Positions 50,823-59,537 are shown, numbered from the stretch's first letter. The stretch: 64,000 bases of DNA from Mesorhizobium sp. (GCF_004962245.1 NZ_SUHQ01000015.1:94610-158609); one strand, 5' to 3'. The notes: generated by a model from the sequence alone, not told the origin. Numbers and translations are program-made.

Positions 50823-52391
50823 GTGTCGACCTTCAACATAGGCCACTTCCTGACCCAGAACGCGCGGCGTCTCGGCGACCATCCCGGCGTCATCGTGCCT
50901 GAGCGGACATTCACCTGGCTGGAGGTCGACCGGCGGGTCAATCGCCTCGCCAATGCGCTGGCCAACGCTGGCATTCGTCCGGGCGACCGTATCCTGGTCC
51001 AGGCGCGCAACAGCCATCGCGCCTTCGAGGTGAAATGGGCTTGCTTCAAACTGGGCGCGGTTTGGGTCCCGGTCAATTTCCGGCTGACGCCGGCTGAGGT
51101 CGCCTATATGGCTGGGCACGCCACGGCACGAGCGATCGTCTTCGACAGCGAATTCGCCGAGCATTGCGAGGCCGCGTGGGCCGAGTTGGATCCGGCTACG
51201 CTATCTATCTGCCTTGACGCCGCGCTCGACGGCAGCCTCGTCTACGAACAACTTCTCGCGGACGGCGGCGAGAGCTTTATCGAGGTGGATGTGGAACGGG
51301 ACCAGCCGGCCTGGTTCTTCTACACCTCAGGCACCGCCGGACGCCCCAAGGCCGCCGTGCTCACCCATGGCCAGCTTGCCTTTGTCGTCACCAGCCATCT
51401 CGCGGACATGTTTCCCGGCACCAGCGAGAGCGATGCCTCGCTCGTCATCACGCCGCTGTCGCACGGCGCCGGTGTTCATGCACTGGCCCATGTGGCGCGC
51501 GCGGCGCCCCAGATCATCCTGATCGGTGCATCGCTCGATCCGGAAACGGTCTGGGAGACGGTCGCGCGACACAGGGTGACGAACTTCTTCACCGTGCCGA
51601 CGCTGCTCAAGACCCTGGTCGAGCACCCTTCAGTCGACCATTACGACCACAGTTCGCTGCGTCATGTGAACTATGGCGGCGCGCCGATGTTCCGGTCCGA
51701 CCAGGCATTCGCCCTGGCCAAGCTCGGCAGCGTCCTTGTCCAGCATTACGGCCTCGGCGAGTTCACCGCCAACATCACCGTGTTGTCACCCGGCCAGCAC
51801 GGACTGGGATCCGGCTTGTCAGACCAGGCTGTAGGCACCTGCGGGGTGCCCCGCACCGGCGTCGAGGTCGCCATCCTTGACGTCGACGGCCAGCGCCTTC
51901 CCACAGGCGAAACGGGCGAGATCTGTGCCCGCGGGCAAGCAGCCTTTCTTGGCTATCACAACGATCCGGAGGCCACGGCGAAAGCCTTTCGGTACGGCTG
52001 GTTCCACACCGGCGATCTCGGCTTTCTCGACGGGCGCGGTTTTCTCCACATCACCGGCCGCGCCTCCGACATGTACATTTCCGGCGGGCTGAACGTCTAT
52101 CCGCGCGAGATCGAAGAGGCGATCCTCGACGACGAACGGATCGACGAGGTGGCGGTGGTCGGCATGCCGCATCCGAAATGGGGTGAATGCGGGGTGGCCG
52201 TGGTGGTGGCGAAGGCCGGCTGCGAGATTGCCGCGAAGGATGTCATCGACGGCCTCGCCGGCCGCATCGCAAGATACAAATTTCCCAACCAGGTGGTGTT
52301 CTGGCCGGCGCTGCCGAAGTCCGCCTATGGCAAGGTGCTGAAGCGGGAGATCATCAACAGGCTCGCGGAAGAGCACGGGCGCGCGGCTTGA
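50823..52391 (+). CDS. Acyl-CoA synthetase / AMP-dependent ligase
   Basis: About 522 residues from GTG 50823, 7 nt after the thiolase stop; an ATG at 50778 overlaps the thiolase gene. ANL superfamily: FYTSGTAGRPKAAVLTHG (P-loop), a YGGAPM region, QHYGLGEFT, and the C-terminal hinge AEC-like GWFHTGDLGFLDGRGFLHITGR in parts (WFHTGDLGFLDG, HITGRASDMYISGGLNVYP). The catalytic lysine is in PKSAYGKVLKREI. It activates a carboxylic acid as its CoA thioester. The acid is not clear from sequence; aryl or short-branched acids are possible. Confidence 0.92.
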   Translation: MSTFNIGHFLTQNARRLGDHPGVIVPERTFTWLEVDRRVNRLANALANAGIRPGDRILVQARNSHRAFEVKWACFKLGAVWVPVNFRLTPAEVAYMAGHATARAIVFDSEFAEHCEAAWAELDPATLSICLDAALDGSLVYEQLLADGGESFIEVDVERDQPAWFFYTSGTAGRPKAAVLTHGQLAFVVTSHLADMFPGTSESDASLVITPLSHGAGVHALAHVARAAPQIILIGASLDPETVWETVARHRVTNFFTVPTLLKTLVEHPSVDHYDHSSLRHVNYGGAPMFRSDQAFALAKLGSVLVQHYGLGEFTANITVLSPGQHGLGSGLSDQAVGTCGVPRTGVEVAILDVDGQRLPTGETGEICARGQAAFLGYHNDPEATAKAFRYGWFHTGDLGFLDGRGFLHITGRASDMYISGGLNVYPREIEEAILDDERIDEVAVVGMPHPKWGECGVAVVVAKAGCEIAAKDVIDGLAGRIARYKFPNQVVFWPALPKSAYGKVLKREIINRLAEEHGRAA

Positions 52392-52408
52392 CGGAGCAGA
52401 AGGTGGCG

Positions 52409-52795
52409 ATGATGAAGATAAAAGGCCTGGATCATGTGGTGCTCACCGTGAGGGACATGGGGCGGACCATCGATTTCTACCGGCGTGTGCTCGACATGCG
52501 CCATGTCGTGTTCGACGGCAGTTACAATGCGCTGCATTTCGGCAACCAGAAGATCAACCTCCATCCGTATCGCGCCGAATACACGCCGCATGCCGACATT
52601 CCCGCACCGGGGACGGGCGATCTGTGCCTCATCGCCGAAGGCGGCATCGACGACATCGTACAGGAACTGGGCGCGCTCGAGATTCCCGTCGAGCTAGGCC
52701 CCGTCGATCAGACCGGCGCAGGCGGTGCGATGCGCTCGGTCTATTTCCGGGATCCTGACAAGAATCTCATTGAAGTTGCATGCTACATAGCCTGA
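52409..52795 (+). CDS. VOC superfamily (glyoxalase-like) protein
   Basis: 128 residues from ATG 52409 with an AGAAGG site upstream. Two beta-alpha-beta-beta-beta units. Metal ligands are likely H8-H9 region (LDHVVLTVRDM), the ALHFGNQKINLH histidine and a glutamate near RDPDKNLIEV. The family includes glyoxalase I, dioxygenases and epimerases such as methylmalonyl-CoA epimerase. Within this cluster it probably acts on a CoA ester or an aldehyde intermediate. Confidence 0.85.
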   Translation: MMKIKGLDHVVLTVRDMGRTIDFYRRVLDMRHVVFDGSYNALHFGNQKINLHPYRAEYTPHADIPAPGTGDLCLIAEGGIDDIVQELGALEIPVELGPVDQTGAGGAMRSVYFRDPDKNLIEVACYIA

Positions 52796-52826
52796 CATCG
52801 CACAGTTTCCATTCAAGGCTCATTCC

Positions 52827-53561
52827 ATGGCTCGTCCCAAACTGAACCGCAAACCCGCACCGCAAATGGAGGTTGCCCGCCGCAGCCTCGATGCGCAGGC
52901 CGCCGACAAGCTGCGCGACGCGATCCTGACGGGCGTGTTCGCGCCCGGCGAGAAACTGACGGAAGAGGTGATTGCCGAGTCGTTCGGGCTCAGCCGCGGA
53001 ACGATCCGGGCATCGCTGCGGCTTCTGGTGCATGAAGGGCTGATCGTTCAGGAACCCTACCGCGGCTACAGCGTAAGATCGCTGACCTCTCGCGATGCGT
53101 GGGAGCTGTTCACGCTGCGCAACACGCTGGAGGCCTTCGCCGCGCGGCTCCTGGCCGAGACCATCACCGAAGCCAAGCGGGAGCGGCTGGACCAGGCCTA
53201 TGACAAGGTCGTCAAGGCGGTCGCGTCCGGCGCGAGGACGCGCGCGGTGGAGGCGGACTTCCAGCTTCACCTGACGATCGCCGAGTTGACGGAACATACC
53301 GCCCTGCAGGCCCACTACGCACTGATCGCCGGCCAGGTCCGCCTGTATCAATCCCTGGTCAGCAAGTTCCTTTCGCTGCAGGATTACATCGTCACCCATG
53401 AGTCCCTTATCTCGGCGATGCGGGAAGGCCGGGCTGGCGAGGCCGAACGGCTGGCCGCGGAACACAACACCGCCGATGGCGAGCGCCTGGTCGAGTGGCT
53501 TCGCGAGGCGGAAAGCCGGTCCGACCGGAGCGGCCGCGCTGCCGGCTCCCCGGCTGCCTAA
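52827..53561 (+). CDS. FCD-domain GntR transcriptional regulator
   Basis: 244 residues. N-terminal winged helix ADKLRDAILTGVFAPGEKLT, VIAESFGLSRGTIRASLRLL and HEGLIVQEPYRGYSVRSL. The C-terminal FCD domain has helix patterns AARLLAETITEAKRERLDQAY and the histidine-containing FQLHLTIAELTEHTALQ. It probably binds a metabolite of the cluster and represses it through the palindrome ATTGTTRACAAT found before the thiolase and before the binding-protein gene. Confidence 0.92.
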   Translation: MARPKLNRKPAPQMEVARRSLDAQAADKLRDAILTGVFAPGEKLTEEVIAESFGLSRGTIRASLRLLVHEGLIVQEPYRGYSVRSLTSRDAWELFTLRNTLEAFAARLLAETITEAKRERLDQAYDKVVKAVASGARTRAVEADFQLHLTIAELTEHTALQAHYALIAGQVRLYQSLVSKFLSLQDYIVTHESLISAMREGRAGEAERLAAEHNTADGERLVEWLREAESRSDRSGRAAGSPAA

Positions 53562-53597
53562 GGAGAAACGAAGGGAGATACGCTGCACATCACGATA

Positions 53598-53609
53598 ATT
53601 GTTAACAAT
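53598..53609. promoter_or_regulatory. FCD-regulator operator candidate 2
   Basis: Perfect palindrome ATTGTTAACAAT, 37 nt after the regulator gene and about 40 nt before the binding-protein start. It matches operator 1 at 49588-49599 in 11 of 12 positions. It marks a second promoter inside the cluster. Confidence 0.65.
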
Positions 53610-53648
53610 GAACAATCAACCGTCTAATCAAAAAAGGGGAATAGGATC

Positions 53649-54491
53649 ATGCCAAGCAAGCGCAGTTTTCTGGTCGCCGCGTCGCTGTGCGCCGCCGCCA
53701 TTGCCTCGTCGGGCGCAAATGCTGCCGACGAATCGCTCAGCCGTGTCCAGGCGGCCAAGAAGGTCGTTGTCTGCTCGTCCAACGACGTTCCGTATGCTTA
53801 CAAGAATCCGGCCAGCGGCAAGGTGGAAGGGACCGACATCGATATGGTCCGGGCCATCTTCGAGCCGCTGGGCGTGCCGGAAATCGAGCTTTATGAAGTT
53901 CCAATCTCGGGGATCATTTCGGCGCTGAACACCAGCCGCTGCGACATGATCTCGGACAACATCGCGATCACCGTCAAGCGCTCCGAGCAGATCGCGTTCT
54001 CGGCGCCGATGTACCGCGCCGGGCAGGCGCTCGTCGTGCCCAAGGGTAATCCCGCCAAGATCAAGAGCGAGGGCGATTTCCCCGGCCATACGGTCGGCTC
54101 CTATCTCGGAACCATCCAGCTCGACTGGCTGAACAAGATGGCGGCGGCAGATCCCACCATCACCGTCAAGGCCTACAAGAACATTCCGCAAATCCTTGCC
54201 GAGCTGCGGGCCGGGCGCCTGGATGCCGCCGCCTTCGACGACATGGTCGCGGCCGATGCGCTGAAGAACGATCCGACGCTGCCGGTCGAGATCCTCGACT
54301 ACAAAATGCCCATCGGTGACTATGCCGTCGGCGCCGGCTTCCGCAAGGACGACGTTGCGCTCAGGCAGGCTTTCGACGAGCAGAACCGGCAGCTCCAGCT
54401 TTCCGGAGGGCTGCGCAAGGTTCTGGAAAAATGGGGCCTGCTTCCGGTCGAGCGATACTTTCCGTTTCCGAATTGCTGCAGCGGACACTGA
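53649..54491 (+). CDS. ABC transporter amino-acid-type substrate-binding protein
   Basis: 280 residues. Signal peptide with MPSKRSFLVAASLCAAAIAS ending ANA before ADESL. Family 3 binding protein: KVVVCSSNDVPYAYKNP, GTDIDMVRAIFEPLGV, LNTSRCDMISDNIAITVKR and YLGTIQLDWLNK. Usually binds polar amino acids or related compounds. It has its own operator upstream. Gene order suggests it brings in the substrate that the class IV aminotransferase and acyl-CoA ligase then use. Confidence 0.92.
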   Translation: MPSKRSFLVAASLCAAAIASSGANAADESLSRVQAAKKVVVCSSNDVPYAYKNPASGKVEGTDIDMVRAIFEPLGVPEIELYEVPISGIISALNTSRCDMISDNIAITVKRSEQIAFSAPMYRAGQALVVPKGNPAKIKSEGDFPGHTVGSYLGTIQLDWLNKMAAADPTITVKAYKNIPQILAELRAGRLDAAAFDDMVAADALKNDPTLPVEILDYKMPIGDYAVGAGFRKDDVALRQAFDEQNRQLQLSGGLRKVLEKWGLLPVERYFPFPNCCSGH

Positions 54492-54503
54492 CAGGAGATC
54501 GCC

Positions 54504-55154
54504 ATGAATGACGTGCTCGAGTTCCTGCCGGCGCTGCTCAGGGGTGCGGCCCTGACGGTCGGGATCACGATCGCGTCGATGGCGATCGCCCTTGTGCTGG
54601 GCCTGCTCATCGCGCTCGCCCGCATGTCGCCCATCGGACCCGTCCGGTGGGCGATGGCGATCTATGTCGACTTCATCAGGGGCACGCCGCTGCTGTTGCA
54701 GCTTTTCTATATCTACTATGTCCTTCCCTATGTCGGCATCTACATTCCGGCCCTGGTTGCCGGGATACTCGGCCTGTCGCTCAACTACGCGGCCTATCTG
54801 TCCGAGGTCTATCGCAGCGCCATATCGGCGATCGGCAAGGGACAGGTCGAAGCGGCGCGTTCGCTCGGCATGCGGCCGGCTCCCATCTTCATGCTGGTCG
54901 TGCTGCCGCAAGCCCTTCGGATCGCCATTCCGCCGATCGGAAACTACTTCATCGCCATGTTCAAGGACACCGCACTGGTGGCGGTGATTTCGGTCAACGA
55001 ACTGATGTTCACCGCCGACCAGATCGCCTCGACGACCTACAAATATCTGGAGGTCTATACGGCCGCCTTCGTCATTTATTTCATCGTAAGCTATCCGGCT
55101 TCGATGCTGATCCTGAAGCTTGAAGACCGCATGAAACGCGCTCCCGCTGGTTGA
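54504..55154 (+). CDS. ABC transporter permease, amino-acid type
   Basis: 216 residues with five helices, of the HisM/ArtQ type. Motif RGTPLLLQLFYIYYVLPYVG and the ATPase-contact loop GKGQVEAARSLGMRPAPIFM are intact. It starts 12 nt after the binding protein. Only one permease gene is present, so the channel may be a homodimer. No ATPase gene follows, and the next gene is an aminotransferase. An ATPase must be supplied in trans, for example AapP encoded at 63000-63803. Confidence 0.92.
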   Translation: MNDVLEFLPALLRGAALTVGITIASMAIALVLGLLIALARMSPIGPVRWAMAIYVDFIRGTPLLLQLFYIYYVLPYVGIYIPALVAGILGLSLNYAAYLSEVYRSAISAIGKGQVEAARSLGMRPAPIFMLVVLPQALRIAIPPIGNYFIAMFKDTALVAVISVNELMFTADQIASTTYKYLEVYTAAFVIYFIVSYPASMLILKLEDRMKRAPAG

Positions 55155-55226
55155 GATCGCTGCCCAAATCGCAGTGACAGCGACCTCGATCCTGGAACCG
55201 CACGGCTGCCCCAGAAAGAGATTGAA

Positions 55227-56129
55227 ATGAACAGGACTTTGCACCCCGAAGGCATTGCCTTTGTCGACAGCAGCTACGTTCCGATCGCGCAAGCCTCGAT
55301 CCCCTTGATGGACTGGGGTTTCACCCGCGGTGACGCGTGCCAGGATACGGTTTCCGTTCGCAATGGTGCGTTCTTCAGATTGCAGGATCATCTGGACCGC
55401 TTCGAACAATCCTGTGCCCGGCTGCGCTACGCCATGCCTGTCGGGCGCAAGGGGATCGAAACGGTCTTGAAGTCCTGCGTGGAGATGACGGGATTGGCCA
55501 ACGCGACGGTGCAGATGATCATGACACGTGGGCTTGGCCCCTCGGGATCGCGGGATCCGCGCCTGTGCAAGAACAGGTTCATGGCGTTCTGCGTGCCGTT
55601 CGTGGTCGTCGCCAATGAAGAACAGCGCATGCGCGGCCTCTCCGTCAGGATTTCCAGCCGCTGGCGTCTGCCGCCGGACTCCGTTCCCTCGCAGATCAAG
55701 AACTACAACTGGATCGACTTCGTGCTCAGCCTCTTCGACGCTTACGATGCCGGCTGCGAAACCTCGCTGATGAAGAACCATCTGGGCACCATAAGCGAAG
55801 GTCCCGGGTTCAACGTCTTTGCGCTGACGGGCAGTGTTCTCTCTACTCCAGGATACAATGTGCTCGACGGCATAACGCGTCGGTGCGTCATCGAAATCTG
55901 CCGCGAGATCGGGCAGGCGGTCGAGGTGAAATCGATCTCCGAGAGCGATCTGGCCGGCGCCGATGAAGTGTTCGCCTGCAGCACTGCCGGCGGCATCATG
56001 TCAATCACCAGCGTCAACGGCAAACCGATCGGCGACGGAAAGCCGGGTTCTCTTACGACGAGGCTGGCGGAGATCTACTGGACCAAACGCGACCAGGGCT
56101 GGCATGCGACGCCCGTCGATGAACTCTGA
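55227..56129 (+). CDS. Class IV aminotransferase (branched-chain/D-amino-acid/ADCL family)
   Basis: 300 residues of PLP fold type IV. The PLP lysine is K158 in PSQIKNYNWIDF. Other family features: YVPIAQASIPLMDWGFTRGD in parts (ASIPLMDWGFTRGD), RLQDHLDRFEQSC, SEGPGFNVF and ACSTAGGIMSITSVNG. Known activities of the fold are branched-chain or D-amino-acid transamination, R-amine transamination and aminodeoxychorismate lyase. In this cluster it may remove nitrogen from the imported compound. Last gene of the plus-strand cluster; its stop is 8 nt from that of metC. Confidence 0.9.
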   Translation: MNRTLHPEGIAFVDSSYVPIAQASIPLMDWGFTRGDACQDTVSVRNGAFFRLQDHLDRFEQSCARLRYAMPVGRKGIETVLKSCVEMTGLANATVQMIMTRGLGPSGSRDPRLCKNRFMAFCVPFVVVANEEQRMRGLSVRISSRWRLPPDSVPSQIKNYNWIDFVLSLFDAYDAGCETSLMKNHLGTISEGPGFNVFALTGSVLSTPGYNVLDGITRRCVIEICREIGQAVEVKSISESDLAGADEVFACSTAGGIMSITSVNGKPIGDGKPGSLTTRLAEIYWTKRDQGWHATPVDEL

Positions 56130-56137
56130 TGCCGTGT

Positions 56138-57301
56138 TCAGGCGGCCGCCGCCAGGCCGCGCGACAGATCTGCCTTCAGGTCGTCGACGTCCTCAAGCCC
56201 GATCTGCAGGCGGATGAGTGGGCCGTCATAAGGACCCTTGGCGACGACGCGGTCGCCGAGGAAGACCGGCACCGCAAGGCTCTCATAGCCGCCCCAGGAG
56301 TAGCCGAGGCCGAAAATCTCAAGCGCGTCGAGGAAGGCATGCTGTTGTTTCTGGCCGCCGCCCGCAAGGACGATCGAAAAAATGCCGCTCGAGCCGCGAA
56401 AGTCGCGCTTCCACAGATCATGGTCGGGATGGCTGGGCAGAGCCGGATGCAGCACGCGCGCCACGCCCGGCTGGCCCTCCAGCCAGCCGGCGATGGCCAG
56501 TGCGCTGCGCTGATGATGGTCGAGGCGAACGCCCATCGTGCGCAGGCCGCGCAGCACCTGATAGACGTCGTCCGGCCCGGCGCAGCAGCCCATCGTGTAG
56601 AAGGTCTCGCAAAGCTGTTTCCAGCAAGTCTTGTTGGCCGACACGGTGCCGAGCAGCACGTCGGAATGGCCGGCCGGGTATTTCGTCGCCGCGTGGATCG
56701 AGATGTCGACGTCGTAATCGAGCGGACGGAAGTAGAGCGGCGTGGCCCAGGTGTTGTCCATCATGACGATCGCGCCGGCGGCGTGTGCCGCCTTGGCGAT
56801 GGCCGGTATGTCCTGCACCTCGAACGTATTGGAGGCCGGCGATTCGGTGAACACGACCCTGGTGTTGGACTTGATCAGCGCCGCAATGCCGGCGCCGGCA
56901 TGGGGATCGTAATATTCGACCTCGACGCCCAGCCGTTTCAGCATCGTGTCGGCGAAATTGCGGGTCGGGTGATAGACGGAATCGACGATCAGCACATGGT
57001 CGCCCGCCGACAGGAAGGCGAGCAGCGGCACCGTCACCGCCGCCAGGCCCGAGGGCACCACAATCGTGCCGGCCGAGCCTTCCAACGCGTCGATTGCGTG
57101 AGCAAGCGCGTCCGTGGTCGGCGTGCCGCGTGTTCCGTAGGTGTATTTCTGGCTGCGCGCAGCCATCGTTGCCGCATTGGGGTAAAGCACGGTCGAGGCA
57201 TGCACGACGGGCGGATTGACGAAGCCGAAATAGTCGCGAGGATTGTTGCCCGAATGGGCAAGCAGCGTGTTGATACCCATCTCGCTGTCGTTTTTGGCCA
57301 T
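56138..57301 (-). CDS. metC: Cystathionine beta-lyase
   Basis: 387 residues from ATG 57301 (GAAGAGAG ribosome binding site); a longer frame to 57595 has no family sequence. PLP lysine K207 in IHAATKYPAGHSDV, aspartate in MMDNTWATP, and the canonical KYTYGTRGTPTTDAL near the start and FGLGYSWGGYESLAVP near the end. It cleaves cystathionine to homocysteine in methionine synthesis. More canonical than the linked-operon copy at 3898. Convergent with the aminotransferase gene. Confidence 0.92.
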   Translation of the reverse strand: MAKNDSEMGINTLLAHSGNNPRDYFGFVNPPVVHASTVLYPNAATMAARSQKYTYGTRGTPTTDALAHAIDALEGSAGTIVVPSGLAAVTVPLLAFLSAGDHVLIVDSVYHPTRNFADTMLKRLGVEVEYYDPHAGAGIAALIKSNTRVVFTESPASNTFEVQDIPAIAKAAHAAGAIVMMDNTWATPLYFRPLDYDVDISIHAATKYPAGHSDVLLGTVSANKTCWKQLCETFYTMGCCAGPDDVYQVLRGLRTMGVRLDHHQRSALAIAGWLEGQPGVARVLHPALPSHPDHDLWKRDFRGSSGIFSIVLAGGGQKQQHAFLDALEIFGLGYSWGGYESLAVPVFLGDRVVAKGPYDGPLIRLQIGLEDVDDLKADLSRGLAAAA

Positions 57302-57609
57302 TGCTCTCTTCACCCTGTCGTAAACCGCTAGCCATAGTGCGGCGGCATTGACCGTGCAACCGCCGGCGCCCCGCCAGCCGGCGGACTTCGGATAGGCCAA
57401 ATCATTCCAAGTAGTCAGCGATCGAAGGTTGCGCCGCTTACGCCCCTCGGGCGATGGGACTATGAAGACGAGCGCAAAATATATATATTTGAAATCTAAT
57501 ATAAGTGTTGCCGGATTGCCCTGATCGAACGCTGCCGGACCCTGGCTGTTCCCGCCGCAATCCGGCTTCTCGCCTAGAGAGGATGACCATACCAAAGGGG
57601 AGGAATGTC
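57302..57609. other. Intergenic stretch, 308 nt
   Basis: Divergent region between metC and the DUF1326 gene. It contains an unusually AT-rich tract (57477-57505, ATATATATATTTGAAATC-like), which stands out in GC-rich DNA and probably holds a promoter. The strong GGGGAGGAATG ribosome binding site of the next gene closes it. No gene or riboswitch seen. Confidence 0.55.
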
Positions 57610-58245
57610 ATGCCTAACGTCAACTGGATGATAAAAGCGCGCGAGTTCGTCAACTGCAACTGTGCCTATGGCTGTCCGTGCCAGTTCAACGCACTGCCGA
57701 CGCACGGATTCTGCCAGGCGGTGGCCGGCATGAAAATCGAGCACGGCTATCACGGCGATACCAAGCTTGACGGCCTGCGGTTTGCCGCGGTCTTTCGTTG
57801 GCCGGGGGCAATCCATGAAGGCAAGGGCGAGGCCGCGGTGGTCATCGACGAACGGGCGACCGAGGCGCAGCGGGGTGCGCTGCTCCGCATTCTCAGTGGC
57901 CAGGACACCGAACCCGGCGCCACCATATTCCAGGTCTTCTCGACGACGCTGGAGAAGGTTTACGATCCGATCTTCGCCGCTATCGACATCAAGGTCGACA
58001 TTGATGCAAGAACGGCCCGGTTGAGCGTGCCGGGCATTACTGAGGGTCATGGCGAGCCGATCAAGAATCCGGTCACCGGCGCCGAGCATCGGGTACGCAT
58101 CAACCTTCCGCATGGCTTCGAATATACGCTCGCTGAAGCCGGGCGTGGTTGGACCAAGGCGACCGGCCCAATCAAATTCGAGGTCGCGGACACGCATAGC
58201 CACTTCGCCGACATCCACCTCTCGCAAAGCGGTGTCGTGCATTAG
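57610..58245 (+). CDS. DUF1326 domain protein with CxC-x3-CxC motif
   Basis: 211 residues from ATG 57610. The DUF1326 hallmark is CNCAYGCPCQFNA: cysteines C16, C18, C22 and C24, plus C35. Later HGFEYTLAEAGRG and a histidine-rich end (DTHSHFADIHLSQSG). Cysteine spacing of this kind suits binding of copper(I) or zinc. No signal peptide, so probably cytoplasmic. It forms an operon with the DUF2182 membrane protein (3 nt apart), a pairing seen widely; function not proven. Confidence 0.88.
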   Translation: MPNVNWMIKAREFVNCNCAYGCPCQFNALPTHGFCQAVAGMKIEHGYHGDTKLDGLRFAAVFRWPGAIHEGKGEAAVVIDERATEAQRGALLRILSGQDTEPGATIFQVFSTTLEKVYDPIFAAIDIKVDIDARTARLSVPGITEGHGEPIKNPVTGAEHRVRINLPHGFEYTLAEAGRGWTKATGPIKFEVADTHSHFADIHLSQSGVVH

Positions 58246-58248
58246 GCC

Positions 58249-59085
58249 ATGAGCGACACGGCCCTCGAGGCGGTGCTGCGGCGCGACCGCGCGGTCGTGA
58301 CAGTGGCGCTTGTCGTCATTGCGGTGCTCGCCTGGGCTTACGTGCTGTGGCTCGCCGCCGATATGGCCATGCCCACCGCATCCGCGCCAGGCACCGACAT
58401 GGCGGGCATGGATATGGCGGGCATGGACATGGGGGCCGCGATTGCGCCCGGATTCCAGGCCTGGACGCCGGCCGATTTCGCTTTCATCTTCGCGATGTGG
58501 GCCGTGATGATGGTCGGCATGATGACGCCGTCGGTTGCGCCGATGGTGCTGCTCTATGCCGGCGTCGGCCGCAAGGCGCACGCAAACGGCCACCCCATCG
58601 CGTCGACAGCATGGTTTTTTACCGGCTATCTGCTCGTCTGGATCGCCTTCAGCATCACGGCGACCGGTGCGCAATGGCTGCTGACCAGCCTCGCCTTGCT
58701 GAGCCCGGCGATGGCGACCAACAGCACGATTCTGGGCGGCCTCGTTCTGATCGCCGCCGGCCTCTATCAATGGACACCGATGAAGGGCGTCTGCCTGCGG
58801 CAATGCCAGGCGCCGATCGCGTTTCTGGCCAGTCATGGCGGCTTCCGGTCCGATCCGCTCGGCGCGCTTCGGTTCGGGATCAGACACGGAGCCTATTGCC
58901 TCGGCTGCTGCTGGGCGCTGATGGCCCTCCTTTTCGTCGGCGGTGTCATGAACGTCCTGTGGATCGCCGGCATCGCCATCCTCGTTCTTCTGGAGAAAAC
59001 CGTCCCGACCGGGCAGCTGATTCCGCGCATCTCCGGCGCGCTGATGGCGATCACCGGCGTCTGGCTCCTCGTTGGAGCGTTTTGA
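58249..59085 (+). CDS. DUF2182 membrane protein with Met-rich and Cys motifs
   Basis: 278 residues with about seven membrane segments. After the first helix a periplasmic loop holds M39, M41, M51, M54, M56, M59 and M61 (DMAGMDMAGMDMGAA), a pattern like the methionine copper(I) sites of CopA/PcoA-type proteins. Family motifs follow: FAMWAVMMVGMMTPSVAPMVL, GVCLRQCQAPIAFLASHGG (C182, C186) and GAYCLGCCWALM (C217, C220, C221). Predicted metal-binding membrane protein. Paired with DUF1326; a role in copper insertion or handling is inferred, not shown. Confidence 0.88.
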   Translation: MSDTALEAVLRRDRAVVTVALVVIAVLAWAYVLWLAADMAMPTASAPGTDMAGMDMAGMDMGAAIAPGFQAWTPADFAFIFAMWAVMMVGMMTPSVAPMVLLYAGVGRKAHANGHPIASTAWFFTGYLLVWIAFSITATGAQWLLTSLALLSPAMATNSTILGGLVLIAAGLYQWTPMKGVCLRQCQAPIAFLASHGGFRSDPLGALRFGIRHGAYCLGCCWALMALLFVGGVMNVLWIAGIAILVLLEKTVPTGQLIPRISGALMAITGVWLLVGAF

Positions 59086-59092
59086 ATGTAAA

Positions 59093-59136
59093 GCGCATGA
59101 TCCCGAGAACCGACACCGATTTCGCTAGGGATCGCG
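59093..59136. repeat. Dispersed palindromic repeat, copy 4
   Basis: Arms GATCCC (59099-59104) and GGGATC (59128-59133), extended by GCGC ends, with an AGAACCGACACCGATTTCG core of the same family as the elements at 164, 9368 and 24142. The rest of the 452-nt gap up to aapJ holds the aap promoter region and no supported gene. Confidence 0.65.
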
Positions 59137-59537
59137 CGCATTGGCGAGCGCCCGTCTGGACGCGAAAAAGGCGCAAACCATGCCAATTCATTCCATGAGA
59201 AAGTCAGTAACGCAGCGTAAAGTCGAGGGGTGGATTTTGCAGGCCCAGCCCCGATTTGCGTTGATCGGACTTTTGCCGACTTTGTTCTCACTGCTGACTA
59301 ATTTCCAGGCGCGTTTGTCTGCAATTCAGGCATTTGTGGCAATTGGTTTTCAAACTCTTTCGGTTTCGGTCATTTTCCTTGACCTCACTGGAATAATCGC
59401 CTTCGATGCAGTTCGTGAATGGGAGGCAGCGCGTCGGTTTGCGATGCGGGTTTCGGGAATGGGCCGGAACGGAAGCTGCGTTCACACGGAAAAAAAGTCG
59501 GGTTCGCCTGAAAAAAACAGAAAAGGGTCTGTGGGTT

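Noticed and set aside
53628..55781. Minus-strand frame of about 717 codons crossing three plus-strand genes
   Set aside because: It spans a binding protein, a permease and an aminotransferase that all show conserved motifs, so the frame is antisense noise.
57302..57609. SAM riboswitch before metC
   Set aside because: Checked the region upstream of metC for a SAM-II or SAM-I type fold; no conserved pairing was found by eye.
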